DNA of 8,791 bases from Clostridiales bacterium (GCA_003543635.1 DNAE01000024.1:10466-19256); one strand, 5' to 3'; positions 1 to 6,491 are shown, numbered from the stretch's first letter. The notes: generated by a model from the letters alone, not told the origin. Program-made: numbers and translations.

Positions 1-822
1 GAAGAGGAAGAGAGCAAGATCCATACCCTCTCCGAATTCGCCGAGGTCATCGAGACCACCTCCTCCGATTCCATCAACCGTTCCAACCTGGTAAGGTACG
101 TGACCGTTTCCTCCGAGATGAGCGAGGGATATAACGCCACCCTGATCGCCAGGGAGCTGTCCCCCAAGCTCGACGAATACTCCAAGTCCCTTCCGGGCGG
201 CTACAGCGTTGAGGTAAGCGGCGAGTCCAGCGAAGTAATGGAGATGGTAAAGCAGATGCTGGAGATGGCAGCCCTTGCCCTCCTGTTCATCTACCTGATA
301 ATGGTCGCACAGTTCCAAAGCCTTCTGTCCCCCCTTATCATTCTCTTCACGATCCCCCTGGCCTTCACCGGCGGAATGATCGGACTTCTCATAGCGGATA
401 TCCCCCTGTCCCTCCTGTCCCTTCTCGGCTTCGTTGTCCTGATGGGTACGGTCGTTAACAACGGTATCGTTTTCGTTGACTATACAAACCAGCTGCGTAT
501 CGGCGGTCTGGAAAGACGCGACGCCTTGGTTGCCACGGGCATCACGAGGATGCGTCCCATCCTCATGACGGCACTCACCACCATCCTTGCCATGTCCATG
601 ATGATCTTCGGCAGCGGAATGGCTTCGCAGCTCGGCCGGGGCATGGCGGTGGTCATATCGGCGGGACTTCTCTATTCCACCTTCATGACTCTGTTTATCG
701 TGCCTGTCATGTATGATATCCTGTTTAAGAAGCAACCCCTGAACGTGGACGTCGGAAGCGATATCGATGACGCCATCGACGATGCGGCCGAGTATTTGGC
801 CACTCATAATCGTCAAAACTGA
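1..822 (+). CDS. RND-family efflux transporter, C-terminal part (5' end outside window)
   Basis: The frame is open from base 1, so the GTG at 100 is an internal valine codon and not the start. About 273 residues remain of a protein family usually over 1000 long. They cover the end of the second large extracytoplasmic loop and the last five membrane helices (about 250-370, 380-410, 420-490, 550-610 and 640-720). Recognisable marks are the PLAF-TGG turn after an ALLFIYLIMVAQF helix, the VVNNGIVFVDYTNQ segment matching the TM10 'KNAIL' region of AcrB, RMRPILMTALTTI (TM11) and FIVPVMYDILF (TM12). RND pumps export drugs, lipids or other hydrophobic compounds using the proton gradient. The TM4 aspartates that carry protons lie outside the window. 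An Asn-Asn pair sits where AcrB has its relay lysine; I associate this with RND proteins of Gram-positives. The tail is acidic (DIDDAIDDAAEY). The substrate cannot be told. Confidence 0.93.
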   Translation, partial: EEEESKIHTLSEFAEVIETTSSDSINRSNLVRYVTVSSEMSEGYNATLIARELSPKLDEYSKSLPGGYSVEVSGESSEVMEMVKQMLEMAALALLFIYLIMVAQFQSLLSPLIILFTIPLAFTGGMIGLLIADIPLSLLSLLGFVVLMGTVVNNGIVFVDYTNQLRIGGLERRDALVATGITRMRPILMTALTTILAMSMMIFGSGMASQLGRGMAVVISAGLLYSTFMTLFIVPVMYDILFKKQPLNVDVGSDIDDAIDDAAEYLATHNRQN

Positions 823-845
823 CAAATGGAACCTTAAACTTTCGG

Positions 846-854
846 TGGTACAAT
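846..854 (+). promoter_or_regulatory. Extended -10 promoter for the BMP-fusion/phosphoesterase unit
   Basis: TGGTACAAT fits the extended -10 form TGnTATAAT with one mismatch in the hexamer. The -35 position is weak: ATGGAA at 826-831 with a 17-base spacer matches only three of six bases, which is common for extended -10 promoters. Transcription would start near 860-862, giving a leader of about 20 bases before the ATG at 883. It lies 24 bases after the RND stop codon, so the downstream pair can be transcribed independently of the pump. This is a prediction from pattern only. Confidence 0.5.
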
Positions 855-870
855 AGTGACCGCAAAGAAA

Positions 871-876
871 GAAGGG
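871..876 (+). promoter_or_regulatory. Ribosome binding site that fixes the ATG start at 883
   Basis: GAAGGG lies six bases before the ATG at 883, preceded by a purine-rich AAAGAAA stretch. The in-frame GTG at 856 has no comparable site, and it falls two bases after the -10 element, upstream of the expected transcript start. ATG 883 is therefore preferred. Confidence 0.7.
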
Positions 877-882
877 ATATTA

Positions 883-2838
883 ATGGCAAATACGATCGAT
901 GATTATACAAAAGCCCGTAAGCTCGGCAATAAGGAGTATCAGAAGGCCTTAAGCGAAGGTCACTACCCTTACCTGCCCGCGCTGGACTATATGCTGGGCA
1001 GCCGTACCACCATGGCGGAGGAATATGTGGGAATCAAGGAGATCCCCCTGTCCCTGGTGGTGGGTACAGTTACCCAGGGAAGGCAGGATTCCTTTGCCAG
1101 GAATTTCATGCCCATCCTTCCTCCGGAGACGGAGTTCGGTCAGAAGTGGATCAACCTCATGGACTACCAGACGAGCCACGGCATCAGCGATGCCATCAAA
1201 GCCACGGAGTTCATGGGCAAATTCTATGTCCTGGAGGGAAACAAGAGAGTCTCAGTTTTGAAGTTCCTGGAACAGCCCACCATCATGGCGGAGGTCACCA
1301 GGGTACTTCCCCCGAAGTCCGACGACATTGAAGTCATCATCTACTACGAGTTCCTGAAGTTCTATAAATGTACCGGGATCTATGATATAACCTTTTCCGA
1401 GTCCGGTTGCTACGAGAAACTCGCCGAGGCTGTGGGAAAGGATCTGGAGTCCCCCTGGGACGAGGATACGGTAAAGGACCTCAAGTCCGCTTTTCTGAAC
1501 TTCACCACCGCCTATATGGGCGGCGGCGGAAAGGCCCTCTCCATAACCATCGGAGATGCCTTCCTCATCTATATCGGCATCTATAAGTTCGAGAGTCTCA
1601 TAAACACTCCCGCAGACGAGATAAAGAAGAACCTGACACCCATCTGGCAGGAGATAAGGATCAAGGCCAACGGCGATCAGATTGCCTTCTCCGAGGAGCC
1701 CCAGCTCCAGAAGAAGACGGTCATCCCCATCATCGACACCCTGATCAAGAAGCCCTCATATAGCGAGAAGAATCCCCTTAAGATCCTCTTCCTGTACGAC
1801 GGTGATTCCACCAAGTCCAGGTGGATAAACGGTCACGAGCAGGGAAGAAAGTATCTGGAGGAGAAGTTCCCGGGTATCGTTAAGACCCTCACCTGTGACT
1901 GCAAGACCACGGAGGAGGAATTCGACGAGGCGGTGGAAGCCGCAGCCGAGGACGGTGCCGACATGATCATCACCACCTCCCCCATACAGATGGAACACGC
2001 CCTGAGAGCGGCTGTAAAGCATCCGAACATCAAGTTCATGAACTGCTCCGTCCACATCTCCCACGGTGCCGTAAGGACCTACTACGGAAGGATGTACGAG
2101 GCAAAGTTCGTTCTGGGTGTCCTGGCCGCCACCCTTTCCAAGGACCACAGGATCGGATACGTTTCCACCTATCCCATCTGCGGTAATATAGCGAATATAA
2201 ATGCCTTCGCCATGGGAGCCGCCATGATCGATCCCGAGGCTAAGATATATCTCACCTGGTCCTGCCTCAAGGAGGGTTACTGGAGAGAGTTCATCAAGGA
2301 GAATGATCTCAAGATCGTCTCCGGACCTGACCTCATCAAGCCCCAGGACAAGAGCGACAACGAATACGGTCTTTATCAGGTGGATGACAACGGCGAGATC
2401 ACTAACCTCGCCTTCCCCGTTTGGAACTGGGGTAAATACTATGAGCTCATCGTTCAGACCATACTGAACGACGCTTGGGATGCCGAGGGAGAGAAGGACA
2501 AAGCCGTCAACTACTGGTGGGGAATGTCCTCGGGAGTCATCGACGTTTTCCGTTGCGACACCATCCCCTACAGCACCAACAAGCTTGTGAAAGCAATACA
2601 GAAAACAATAACGGCAGACCTCTGCAATCCCTTCGACGGAGAACTCAGAAGCCAGAACGGCCTGATCAAGCCCTCCGACAGCCCGAGGCTTTCCAACGAA
2701 GAGATAATCAACATGAACTGGTTGAACGATAATGTCATAGGATCGATCCCCGGATTCGACGAGCTGACCGAGAAGGCTCAGCAGACCGTAAGGGCGAACG
2801 GCATGCCGATAGTAACAAGAGGAGAGATCACGGAATAA
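883..2838 (+). CDS. Cytosolic BMP/PnrA-type ligand-binding protein with N-terminal ParB/Srx-like segment
   Basis: This is a 651-residue protein. From about residue 298 (ILFLYDGDST) to the end it reads as a BMP-family periplasmic-binding fold, the group that includes purine-nucleoside lipoprotein PnrA/TmpC and Bmp. The marks are ADMIITTSP (360-367), RIGYVSTYPICGN (423-435), AFAMGAA (441-447), WNWGKYYELIVQTIL (514-528), the GMSSGVIDV stretch (547-555) and the family's ending FDGELRSQNGLIK (584-596). Family members are normally exported lipoproteins feeding an ABC importer. Here there is no signal peptide, no lipobox and no membrane helix, and no importer genes are adjacent, so it should be cytosolic. 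About 300 residues precede the fold. Residues 50-143 resemble the ParB/sulfiredoxin-like fold: IKEIPLSLVV, then GRQDSFARNF, then YVLEGNKRVSVLKFL, which matches the 'v.dG.hRv.A' box. Residues 150-290 are helix-rich and unassigned. A TAATG junction couples it to the phosphoesterase. Family call for the C-terminal half is firm; the N-terminal call and a sensor role are inference. Confidence 0.85.
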   Translation: MANTIDDYTKARKLGNKEYQKALSEGHYPYLPALDYMLGSRTTMAEEYVGIKEIPLSLVVGTVTQGRQDSFARNFMPILPPETEFGQKWINLMDYQTSHGISDAIKATEFMGKFYVLEGNKRVSVLKFLEQPTIMAEVTRVLPPKSDDIEVIIYYEFLKFYKCTGIYDITFSESGCYEKLAEAVGKDLESPWDEDTVKDLKSAFLNFTTAYMGGGGKALSITIGDAFLIYIGIYKFESLINTPADEIKKNLTPIWQEIRIKANGDQIAFSEEPQLQKKTVIPIIDTLIKKPSYSEKNPLKILFLYDGDSTKSRWINGHEQGRKYLEEKFPGIVKTLTCDCKTTEEEFDEAVEAAAEDGADMIITTSPIQMEHALRAAVKHPNIKFMNCSVHISHGAVRTYYGRMYEAKFVLGVLAATLSKDHRIGYVSTYPICGNIANINAFAMGAAMIDPEAKIYLTWSCLKEGYWREFIKENDLKIVSGPDLIKPQDKSDNEYGLYQVDDNGEITNLAFPVWNWGKYYELIVQTILNDAWDAEGEKDKAVNYWWGMSSGVIDVFRCDTIPYSTNKLVKAIQKTITADLCNPFDGELRSQNGLIKPSDSPRLSNEEIINMNWLNDNVIGSIPGFDELTEKAQQTVRANGMPIVTRGEITE

Positions 2839-3446
2839 TGAAGATCCTGGTAGTCGCCGACATAGAAGACAGACGCATTTACGATTACTATCGTAAAGAG
2901 AAGACAAAGGGTGTGGAACTTATTGTTTCCTGCGGCGACGTAAAGGCCGACTACCTGGATTTCCTTATGACCATGGTCAATGTCCCCCTGATATACATCA
3001 GGGGCAACCACGATGATGAATTCATCAAGCATCCTCCCCTGGGGGGCATCTGCATCGAGGACCAGGTCTATAAATTCAAGGGTTATAACTTCGCGGGCCT
3101 CGGGGGCTGCCTTCGGTACAACAACCGCAGTAAGAATATGAACACCGAGTCGGAAATGATGTTCCGGGCGGCGAAGCTTTTCGTGAGATCAAAGGTCAAG
3201 GGAGGCATAGACGTCCTGGTGACCCACGCACCCGCCAAGGGTTACGGCGATCTTGAAGACCTTCCCCACAGGGGATTCGATGCCTTCAACAGGCTCATGG
3301 AGAAAACCTCCCCCATGTATATGTTCCACGGCCACGTCCACAAGAACTACGCCATGAACGTAAAAACGGAGCTGGATCATCCCACGGGAACAAAGATAGT
3401 AAACGCCTTCGGATATCAGATAATAGATCTTCCCGACCGGGTCTGA
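2838..3446 (+). CDS. Calcineurin-like metallophosphoesterase (YfcE/MJ0936-like size)
   Basis: This 202-residue cytosolic protein has the metal-binding motifs of the calcineurin-like phosphoesterase superfamily in order: D8-x-E10 (motif I), GD 33-34, GNHD 56-59, TH 129-130 and GHVH 165-168. The family hydrolyses phosphomonoesters or phosphodiesters with two divalent metal ions; the small single-domain members are often phosphodiesterases. Motif I normally reads D-x-H; here the histidine is a glutamate (VVADIED). I recall similar D-E variants in clostridial relatives, so this may define a subfamily and need not mean loss of activity. The start ATG shares its A with the stop TAA of the preceding gene. 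A purine-rich AGAGGAG at about 2818-2824 sits some 13 bases upstream, so translation is probably coupled. The substrate is unknown; context suggests it acts with the BMP-fusion protein. No convincing terminator follows. Confidence 0.9.
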   Translation: MKILVVADIEDRRIYDYYRKEKTKGVELIVSCGDVKADYLDFLMTMVNVPLIYIRGNHDDEFIKHPPLGGICIEDQVYKFKGYNFAGLGGCLRYNNRSKNMNTESEMMFRAAKLFVRSKVKGGIDVLVTHAPAKGYGDLEDLPHRGFDAFNRLMEKTSPMYMFHGHVHKNYAMNVKTELDHPTGTKIVNAFGYQIIDLPDRV

Positions 3447-3694
3447 CGGTCTGTGGTCTCATTTATCTTCTATCTCGAACAGCTGATTGGGATTATACTC
3501 AATGGTGATCTCATCAAGATCATCAATTTTAATATTTGAAATAATGATTCCTGATAGCTTCGTTCTTACTGTCTTTTTGTCATAATACTTAAGACCCTCC
3601 GGTGGAAAAACCAGTTTTGTAAAACCTACCTCTTTATTTTGCTCTCTTGCAAGCCTTGTATGTATAAGCTCCCCTTTTATACATTCCCGTTTTG

Positions 3695-3703
3695 TGCTAT
3701 TTT
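3695..3703 (+). promoter_or_regulatory. Possible extended -10 promoter for the GNAT pair
   Basis: TGCTATTTT fits TGnTATAAT with two hexamer mismatches. It would start transcription about 30 bases before the GNAT ATG at 3741. No good -35 is present. The patch is AT-rich, so chance matches are likely; TATAAG at 3663-3668 is an alternative, also without a good -35. Confidence 0.22.
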
Positions 3704-3728
3704 TTATGTAGAAGGCAGTTGCATTCTC

Positions 3729-3734
3729 GGAGGT
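3729..3734 (+). promoter_or_regulatory. Strong ribosome binding site for the GNAT gene
   Basis: GGAGGT lies six bases before the ATG at 3741, a near-ideal Shine-Dalgarno match that supports this start. It sits inside the truncated minus-strand reading frame, so the GNAT cassette seems to carry its own translation signal. Confidence 0.75.
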
Positions 3735-3740
3735 TGATCA

Positions 3741-4280
3741 ATGATCTTTGAACCATATGTAATCAATTCCATTTCAGGGTCAAAAGTCCCGGTCAAAATC
3801 TTGTCCGCAACAGAAGCAGACCTCAATAGAACAACAGCTGATCCAAAATGGCAAACAGATTGGACTTCCGACTATCTAAGCCGGCCTTCCGTAGACAAAT
3901 ATGCCATCAAGAACTATGATGGAGATCTGATTGGACTGGGGGCTTATCAGATAAGAGGAAAGAGTGCATATGTATATATTATTTATGCGGAAAGCGCTCC
4001 CCACAGTAATCCGACAATGAAACTGCGTCCAGAAAGAGAGTACTACGGAATTGGTCAGTTACTGGTTGCATTTGGTATAAAATACTCCATCGATCACGGG
4101 TGTCGTGGCGATGTAGTCTTCGACGCCAAGACTGACGAATTAGCAAAACACTATGAGTTCGATTTCAAAGCTAAAAGAGTGGCGAACGGTGACTCGGGAA
4201 TAAAACGGTTTATGCTTGCTGATGAAGATGCATGGAATTTGTTCTCCTTATATCTGGAGGAAGAGGATCATGGAGAGTAA
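3741..4280 (+). CDS. GNAT-like N-acetyltransferase
   Basis: This is a 179-residue cytosolic protein, a usual size for a single-domain GNAT enzyme. The segment YYGIGQLLVAFGIKYSID (101-118) looks like motif A, the acetyl-CoA pyrophosphate loop plus following helix, with glycines 103 and 105; the usual leading Gln/Arg is replaced by Glu100. It follows a YVYIIYAES strand (77-85) and precedes GDVVFDAK (123-130), then a late helix and strand (DELAKHYEFDF, then RFMLADED at 156-163). GNAT enzymes move an acetyl group from acetyl-CoA to amines of small molecules, proteins or charged tRNA. The acceptor cannot be read from the sequence. Its last 11 bases overlap the next gene, so the two are probably translated together. 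By hand count, three 60-base lines of the gene (3781-3900 and 3961-4020) have about 44% GC against about 55% in flanking genes, and it uses AAA, AGA and ATA more freely, which suggests transfer. A stand-alone housekeeping GNAT is the main alternative to a paired system. Confidence 0.75.
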   Translation: MIFEPYVINSISGSKVPVKILSATEADLNRTTADPKWQTDWTSDYLSRPSVDKYAIKNYDGDLIGLGAYQIRGKSAYVYIIYAESAPHSNPTMKLRPEREYYGIGQLLVAFGIKYSIDHGCRGDVVFDAKTDELAKHYEFDFKAKRVANGDSGIKRFMLADEDAWNLFSLYLEEEDHGE

Positions 4281-4518
4281 AGAAAAATTATCTGAAAAAT
4301 ATGCAATAGACGAGATCGCAGACAGAGTCGGCGGTTATTTTTCCGTGCCTTCCGAAAAAGACATGGAATATACGGATCTTTTGTTCAGCGTCTGTGAACA
4401 GTTTGGGATCCGATACTATAGTGCAACAGATAAGGAAAGATTTTTCGTTGAAGAAGTGACAAGGGTAACCTGGGCAATCGAACACGGAGAAACACCAACC
4501 CCTTCTTTTGTCGCTTGA
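4270..4518 (+). CDS. Small acidic protein coupled to the GNAT gene, unknown function
   Basis: This is an 82-residue soluble protein. The frame extends back to an ATG at 4216, but the ATG at 4270 is preferred because GGAGG (4256-4260) lies nine bases before it and the overlap with the GNAT gene drops to 11 bases. I see no known domain. It has a Lys/Glu-rich start (MESKEKLSEKYAIDEIADRV), a middle LLFSVCEQFGIRYYSATD with predicted helix then strand, and a helix KERFFVEEVTRVTWAIEHGE before a short loose tail. There are no membrane segments. The overlap with the acetyltransferase suggests a partner, a substrate or a regulator of it. It could be an antitoxin-like partner, but no DNA-binding ribbon-helix-helix pattern is visible and the order is the reverse of most GNAT toxin-antitoxin pairs. 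It ends 28 bases from the stop of the convergent esterase gene, with no clear terminator between. Confidence 0.6.
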   Translation: MESKEKLSEKYAIDEIADRVGGYFSVPSEKDMEYTDLLFSVCEQFGIRYYSATDKERFFVEEVTRVTWAIEHGETPTPSFVA

Positions 4519-4546
4519 TCCCTCCTTCTGATCGGAAAAAGATATC

Positions 4547-6154
4547 TTAATAAAAATCGCCTATAGAATTATCCAGCTTTGCACTGAAGGGCGCTGCCGC
4601 AAGTCCCGTATCCGATACGAGATTAGCCGAACCGTAGCTGAAGAAAGCATATCTGACTGCACTTGCCGACTCCACATCCCTGCACTTTAAGACAATGGTC
4701 TTTCCGTCGAAATCAACGGAAGCGGGGGCAGGATGGAAGATCCCCTTCTCATCTGCTATCTCAAAACCCGTATCTTCGGCAAACTGACCGGCCAGGATAT
4801 CGAGCCTGGAGAAATCCCCGTCGAAGGTTATCTCAACACCGTCGCCGCGCCTTAGATCCACCACGTAGGGGGATACCGCGGGCAGGTCGTAACCGTAGAC
4901 AAAACGCAGGGCCAGCTGAGCCATCCTGAATCCCGGAGTCTTCTTATCCGAGGGGTGGAGGTTATCGAACTCTCCGCAGTCCGCAAGAACGGCCATATAG
5001 GTATTGGGAACGGTCCTTGCCACCTTCTGCTGGCAGGCGCGGAGCCTGGGCCATTTCATATCGTCGTAGCCCATGAACTTACGGTCCTTGGTGGTGTACA
5101 TGGGAAGCTGGCAGAAGATAAAGGGCATGTCATCGATACAGAACACCTCTCTCCACTCCTCGATCATGGTCCTGAAGACCACCGCATAATCCTCGGAATG
5201 GTCATCGGCATCGGTCTCGCCCTGGTAGAATATTACGCCGCGCACATTAAAGGGAACGATCCTCAAGACCATGGTGTCAAACAGGGCACCGGGTCTCCTG
5301 TCGCTGGTGGGACCCACAGGGGGCGGCCAGGCACCGGGACCCAGCTCCTTCTCCGCGTCGGCGTATGTTATAAAGGGATCCTTACCCAGCAGACGGCGAA
5401 GTCTCACCTCGTGGGCAGCGCACTCCGCATCGTACTCCTTCTTCATCTCTTCGTATTCTTCGGGAGTCACTTTGGAAAGAGCATTCTCGTACTCATCAAT
5501 GTACTTTCTTCCCTCCTTCGTGCTCATGAGGGAATCCTCGCTCTGCCAGCAGGAAACGGAAGTCCCGCCCAGGTAACATCCGATGATGCCGAAGTGAAGA
5601 TCGGAAAGTTCCTCCTCCCGGCTCGCAAGGTAGTCCGTTACCTTAAAGGCAAAGTAGAAGGCCACCGCCGACATGTCACCGCAGGTCTGACCGTTGACTG
5701 TCACCCAGCGCGACTCCTCCTCGGCCCTGGCCTGTTCCTCCGTATAGTTGGCAAAGACGGGAACCTTATAGAAATGGATATTCGTCTCGGGGCAGGCTTT
5801 GACCACCCGGGAAGCGCCTTCGCTCCTCATGAGGGGGTATTCCATATTGCTCTGGCCGCCCGCGATCCAGACCTCGCCGATATAGATCCCGTTGAGCCTC
5901 AGTTCCTCGTGGTTCTTAACGGACTCCACTATCATGGTGTAAGGCCCCCCTTTGGAAAGGGCGGGAAGCTGCACCAGGAAGAAACCGTCATCACAGATCT
6001 CAGAGGTCTCGCCCTCGGAGATCACGTTTCCGGAACCGTCGTAGATCATGGCCCTGACAACATCTTCGGGAACCTTTTCCACGACTCCGAACACCCTTAT
6101 GTCACGGTCTCTTTGAAAGACCATGTCATCTTTGAATATCCCGTTGAGATACAT
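4547..6154 (-). CDS. SASA-family (sialate O-acetylesterase-like) carbohydrate esterase
   Basis: This 535-residue protein fits the sialate O-acetylesterase/SASA family (SGNH-like hydrolases), which removes O-acetyl groups from sugars such as sialic acids or acetylated plant glycans. The N-terminal beta domain opens with the typical IFKDDMVFQRD (6-16) and ends near EVWIAGGQSNMEYPL (94-108), holding the nucleophile Ser102. FGIIGCYLGGTSVSCW (188-203) carries the oxyanion glycine block, GVIFYQGETDA (306-316) the conserved QGE block, and DNLHPSDK (397-404) the catalytic Asp397/His400. All catalytic residues are present. Residues 205-275 form a charged helical insertion. No signal peptide is visible, so it probably acts inside the cell on imported oligosaccharides. 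It is last in the minus-strand operon, starting three bases after the SCP2-like gene; its own ribosome site is weak (GGATAAG), so it probably relies on coupling. The exact substrate is open: the family contains both sialate and xylan esterases. Confidence 0.88.
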   Translation of the reverse strand: MYLNGIFKDDMVFQRDRDIRVFGVVEKVPEDVVRAMIYDGSGNVISEGETSEICDDGFFLVQLPALSKGGPYTMIVESVKNHEELRLNGIYIGEVWIAGGQSNMEYPLMRSEGASRVVKACPETNIHFYKVPVFANYTEEQARAEEESRWVTVNGQTCGDMSAVAFYFAFKVTDYLASREEELSDLHFGIIGCYLGGTSVSCWQSEDSLMSTKEGRKYIDEYENALSKVTPEEYEEMKKEYDAECAAHEVRLRRLLGKDPFITYADAEKELGPGAWPPPVGPTSDRRPGALFDTMVLRIVPFNVRGVIFYQGETDADDHSEDYAVVFRTMIEEWREVFCIDDMPFIFCQLPMYTTKDRKFMGYDDMKWPRLRACQQKVARTVPNTYMAVLADCGEFDNLHPSDKKTPGFRMAQLALRFVYGYDLPAVSPYVVDLRRGDGVEITFDGDFSRLDILAGQFAEDTGFEIADEKGIFHPAPASVDFDGKTIVLKCRDVESASAVRYAFFSYGSANLVSDTGLAAAPFSAKLDNSIGDFY

Positions 6155-6157
6155 ATC

Positions 6158-6478
6158 TTATCCGAATACGGCCTTTACGAAGATTATAGCCCTTTGGGCA
6201 TCGCCGTTTATCCTGACGGAACCGTCGGCAATACCGTCGTAGACGGACTTCTTGCCGTTTAATATCCTGCAGAAATCCGCAGCCTTCGCATCGATGTAGA
6301 AGGAGGCGTCGTTATATTCGTAAGGAGCCACCTCGGCTTCACCCTCCTCGACCCTGACATACATGGGATATGCCTCGTCGATGGTGATCTGGGTAGCCAT
6401 GAACAAATTGGGGAAGGATGCCTTGGAGACCCTCTCCCTCACAGCCTTGTAGATGCTTGCAAAATCACTGCTCACCAT
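6158..6478 (-). CDS. Small SCP2-like (sterol carrier protein 2 fold) protein
   Basis: This is a 106-residue soluble protein. The frame extends upstream to a start at 6517 inside the ABC-F gene, but the ATG at 6476-6478 follows an excellent GGGAGG site, so the shorter form is chosen. The pattern ITIDEAYPMYVRVEEGEAEV (31-50), then DASFYIDAKAADFCRILNGK (57-76), DGIADGSVRINGDAQRAIIF (81-100) and a final short helix matches the SCP2 layout. In particular the 'GSVRINGD' turn corresponds to the family's 'G.l.i.GD' motif near the C-terminus. SCP2 domains form a hydrophobic pocket for lipids or acyl groups; the role of bacterial stand-alone copies is mostly unknown. There is no signal peptide. It sits between the ABC-F ATPase (14-base gap) and the esterase (three-base gap) and is surely co-transcribed with them. 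The fold call is by motif only. Confidence 0.65.
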   Translation of the reverse strand: MVSSDFASIYKAVRERVSKASFPNLFMATQITIDEAYPMYVRVEEGEAEVAPYEYNDASFYIDAKAADFCRILNGKKSVYDGIADGSVRINGDAQRAIIFVKAVFG

Positions 6479-6485
6479 ATTGATT

Positions 6486-6491
6486 CCTCCC
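6486..6491 (-). promoter_or_regulatory. Ribosome binding site deciding the SCP2-like gene start
   Basis: Read on the minus strand this is GGGAGG, seven bases before the ATG at 6476-6478. It directly follows the TGA of the ABC-F gene (6493-6495). The longer candidate start at 6517 would lie inside the ABC-F coding end and has no such site. Confidence 0.75.

Larger units (their letters stand above)
3459..3737 (-). pseudogene. Start-less gene remnant, C-terminal fragment of unknown protein
   Basis: On the minus strand a frame runs open for 92 codons from just inside an in-frame stop at 3738-3740 to the TGA at 3459-3461. It contains no ATG, GTG or TTG codon, so as it stands it cannot start normally. 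The translation nevertheless looks like a real protein end: mixed charged and hydrophobic residues such as TRLAREQNKEVGFTKLVFPP (about residues 29-48 of the open frame), GLKYYDKKTVRTKLSGIIIS, and an acidic tail ITIEYNPNQLFEIEDK. The upstream part would have to lie where the GNAT gene now begins, and the GNAT ribosome site (3729-3734) lies inside the frame. The simplest reading is a gene cut off by arrival of the GNAT cassette or by deletion. My hand count over 3481-3780 gives 106 G/C in 300 bases, far below the neighbours. I do not recognise the family. It converges on the phosphoesterase gene, 12 bases apart. Confidence 0.5.

Noticed and set aside
856..882. GTG start adding nine residues to the BMP-fusion protein
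   Set aside because: It lies just after the -10 element and before the expected transcript start, and lacks a ribosome site; ATG 883 has GAAGGG six bases upstream.
1756..2907. 383-codon minus-strand frame opposite the BMP-fusion gene
   Set aside because: It is the antisense of a gene with clear family motifs; its translation is rich in Gly/Val/Leu runs without any domain pattern, as expected for a shadow in GC-rich coding sequence.
3435..3451. GACCG / CGGTC inverted repeat as terminator of the phosphoesterase gene
   Set aside because: Only a five-base stem with the stop codon in the loop and no U-run after it.
3459..3614. Rescue of the minus-strand remnant by a CTG start at 3612-3614
   Set aside because: This would give only about 51 residues beginning in mid-strand and has no ribosome site; a truncated gene explains the data better.
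3741..4518. Naming the GNAT and small protein a toxin-antitoxin system
   Set aside because: Gene order and lack of a ribbon-helix-helix partner do not match known GNAT toxin loci, so this is kept as a hypothesis only.
4539..4548. AAGATATCTT palindrome between converging genes as a two-way terminator
   Set aside because: It has no loop, is short and AT-rich, and overlaps the esterase stop codon; probably chance.
4955..6262. 435-codon plus-strand frame opposite the esterase gene
   Set aside because: The minus strand carries all catalytic motifs of a SASA esterase; the plus-strand product has no recognisable motif and no ribosome site.
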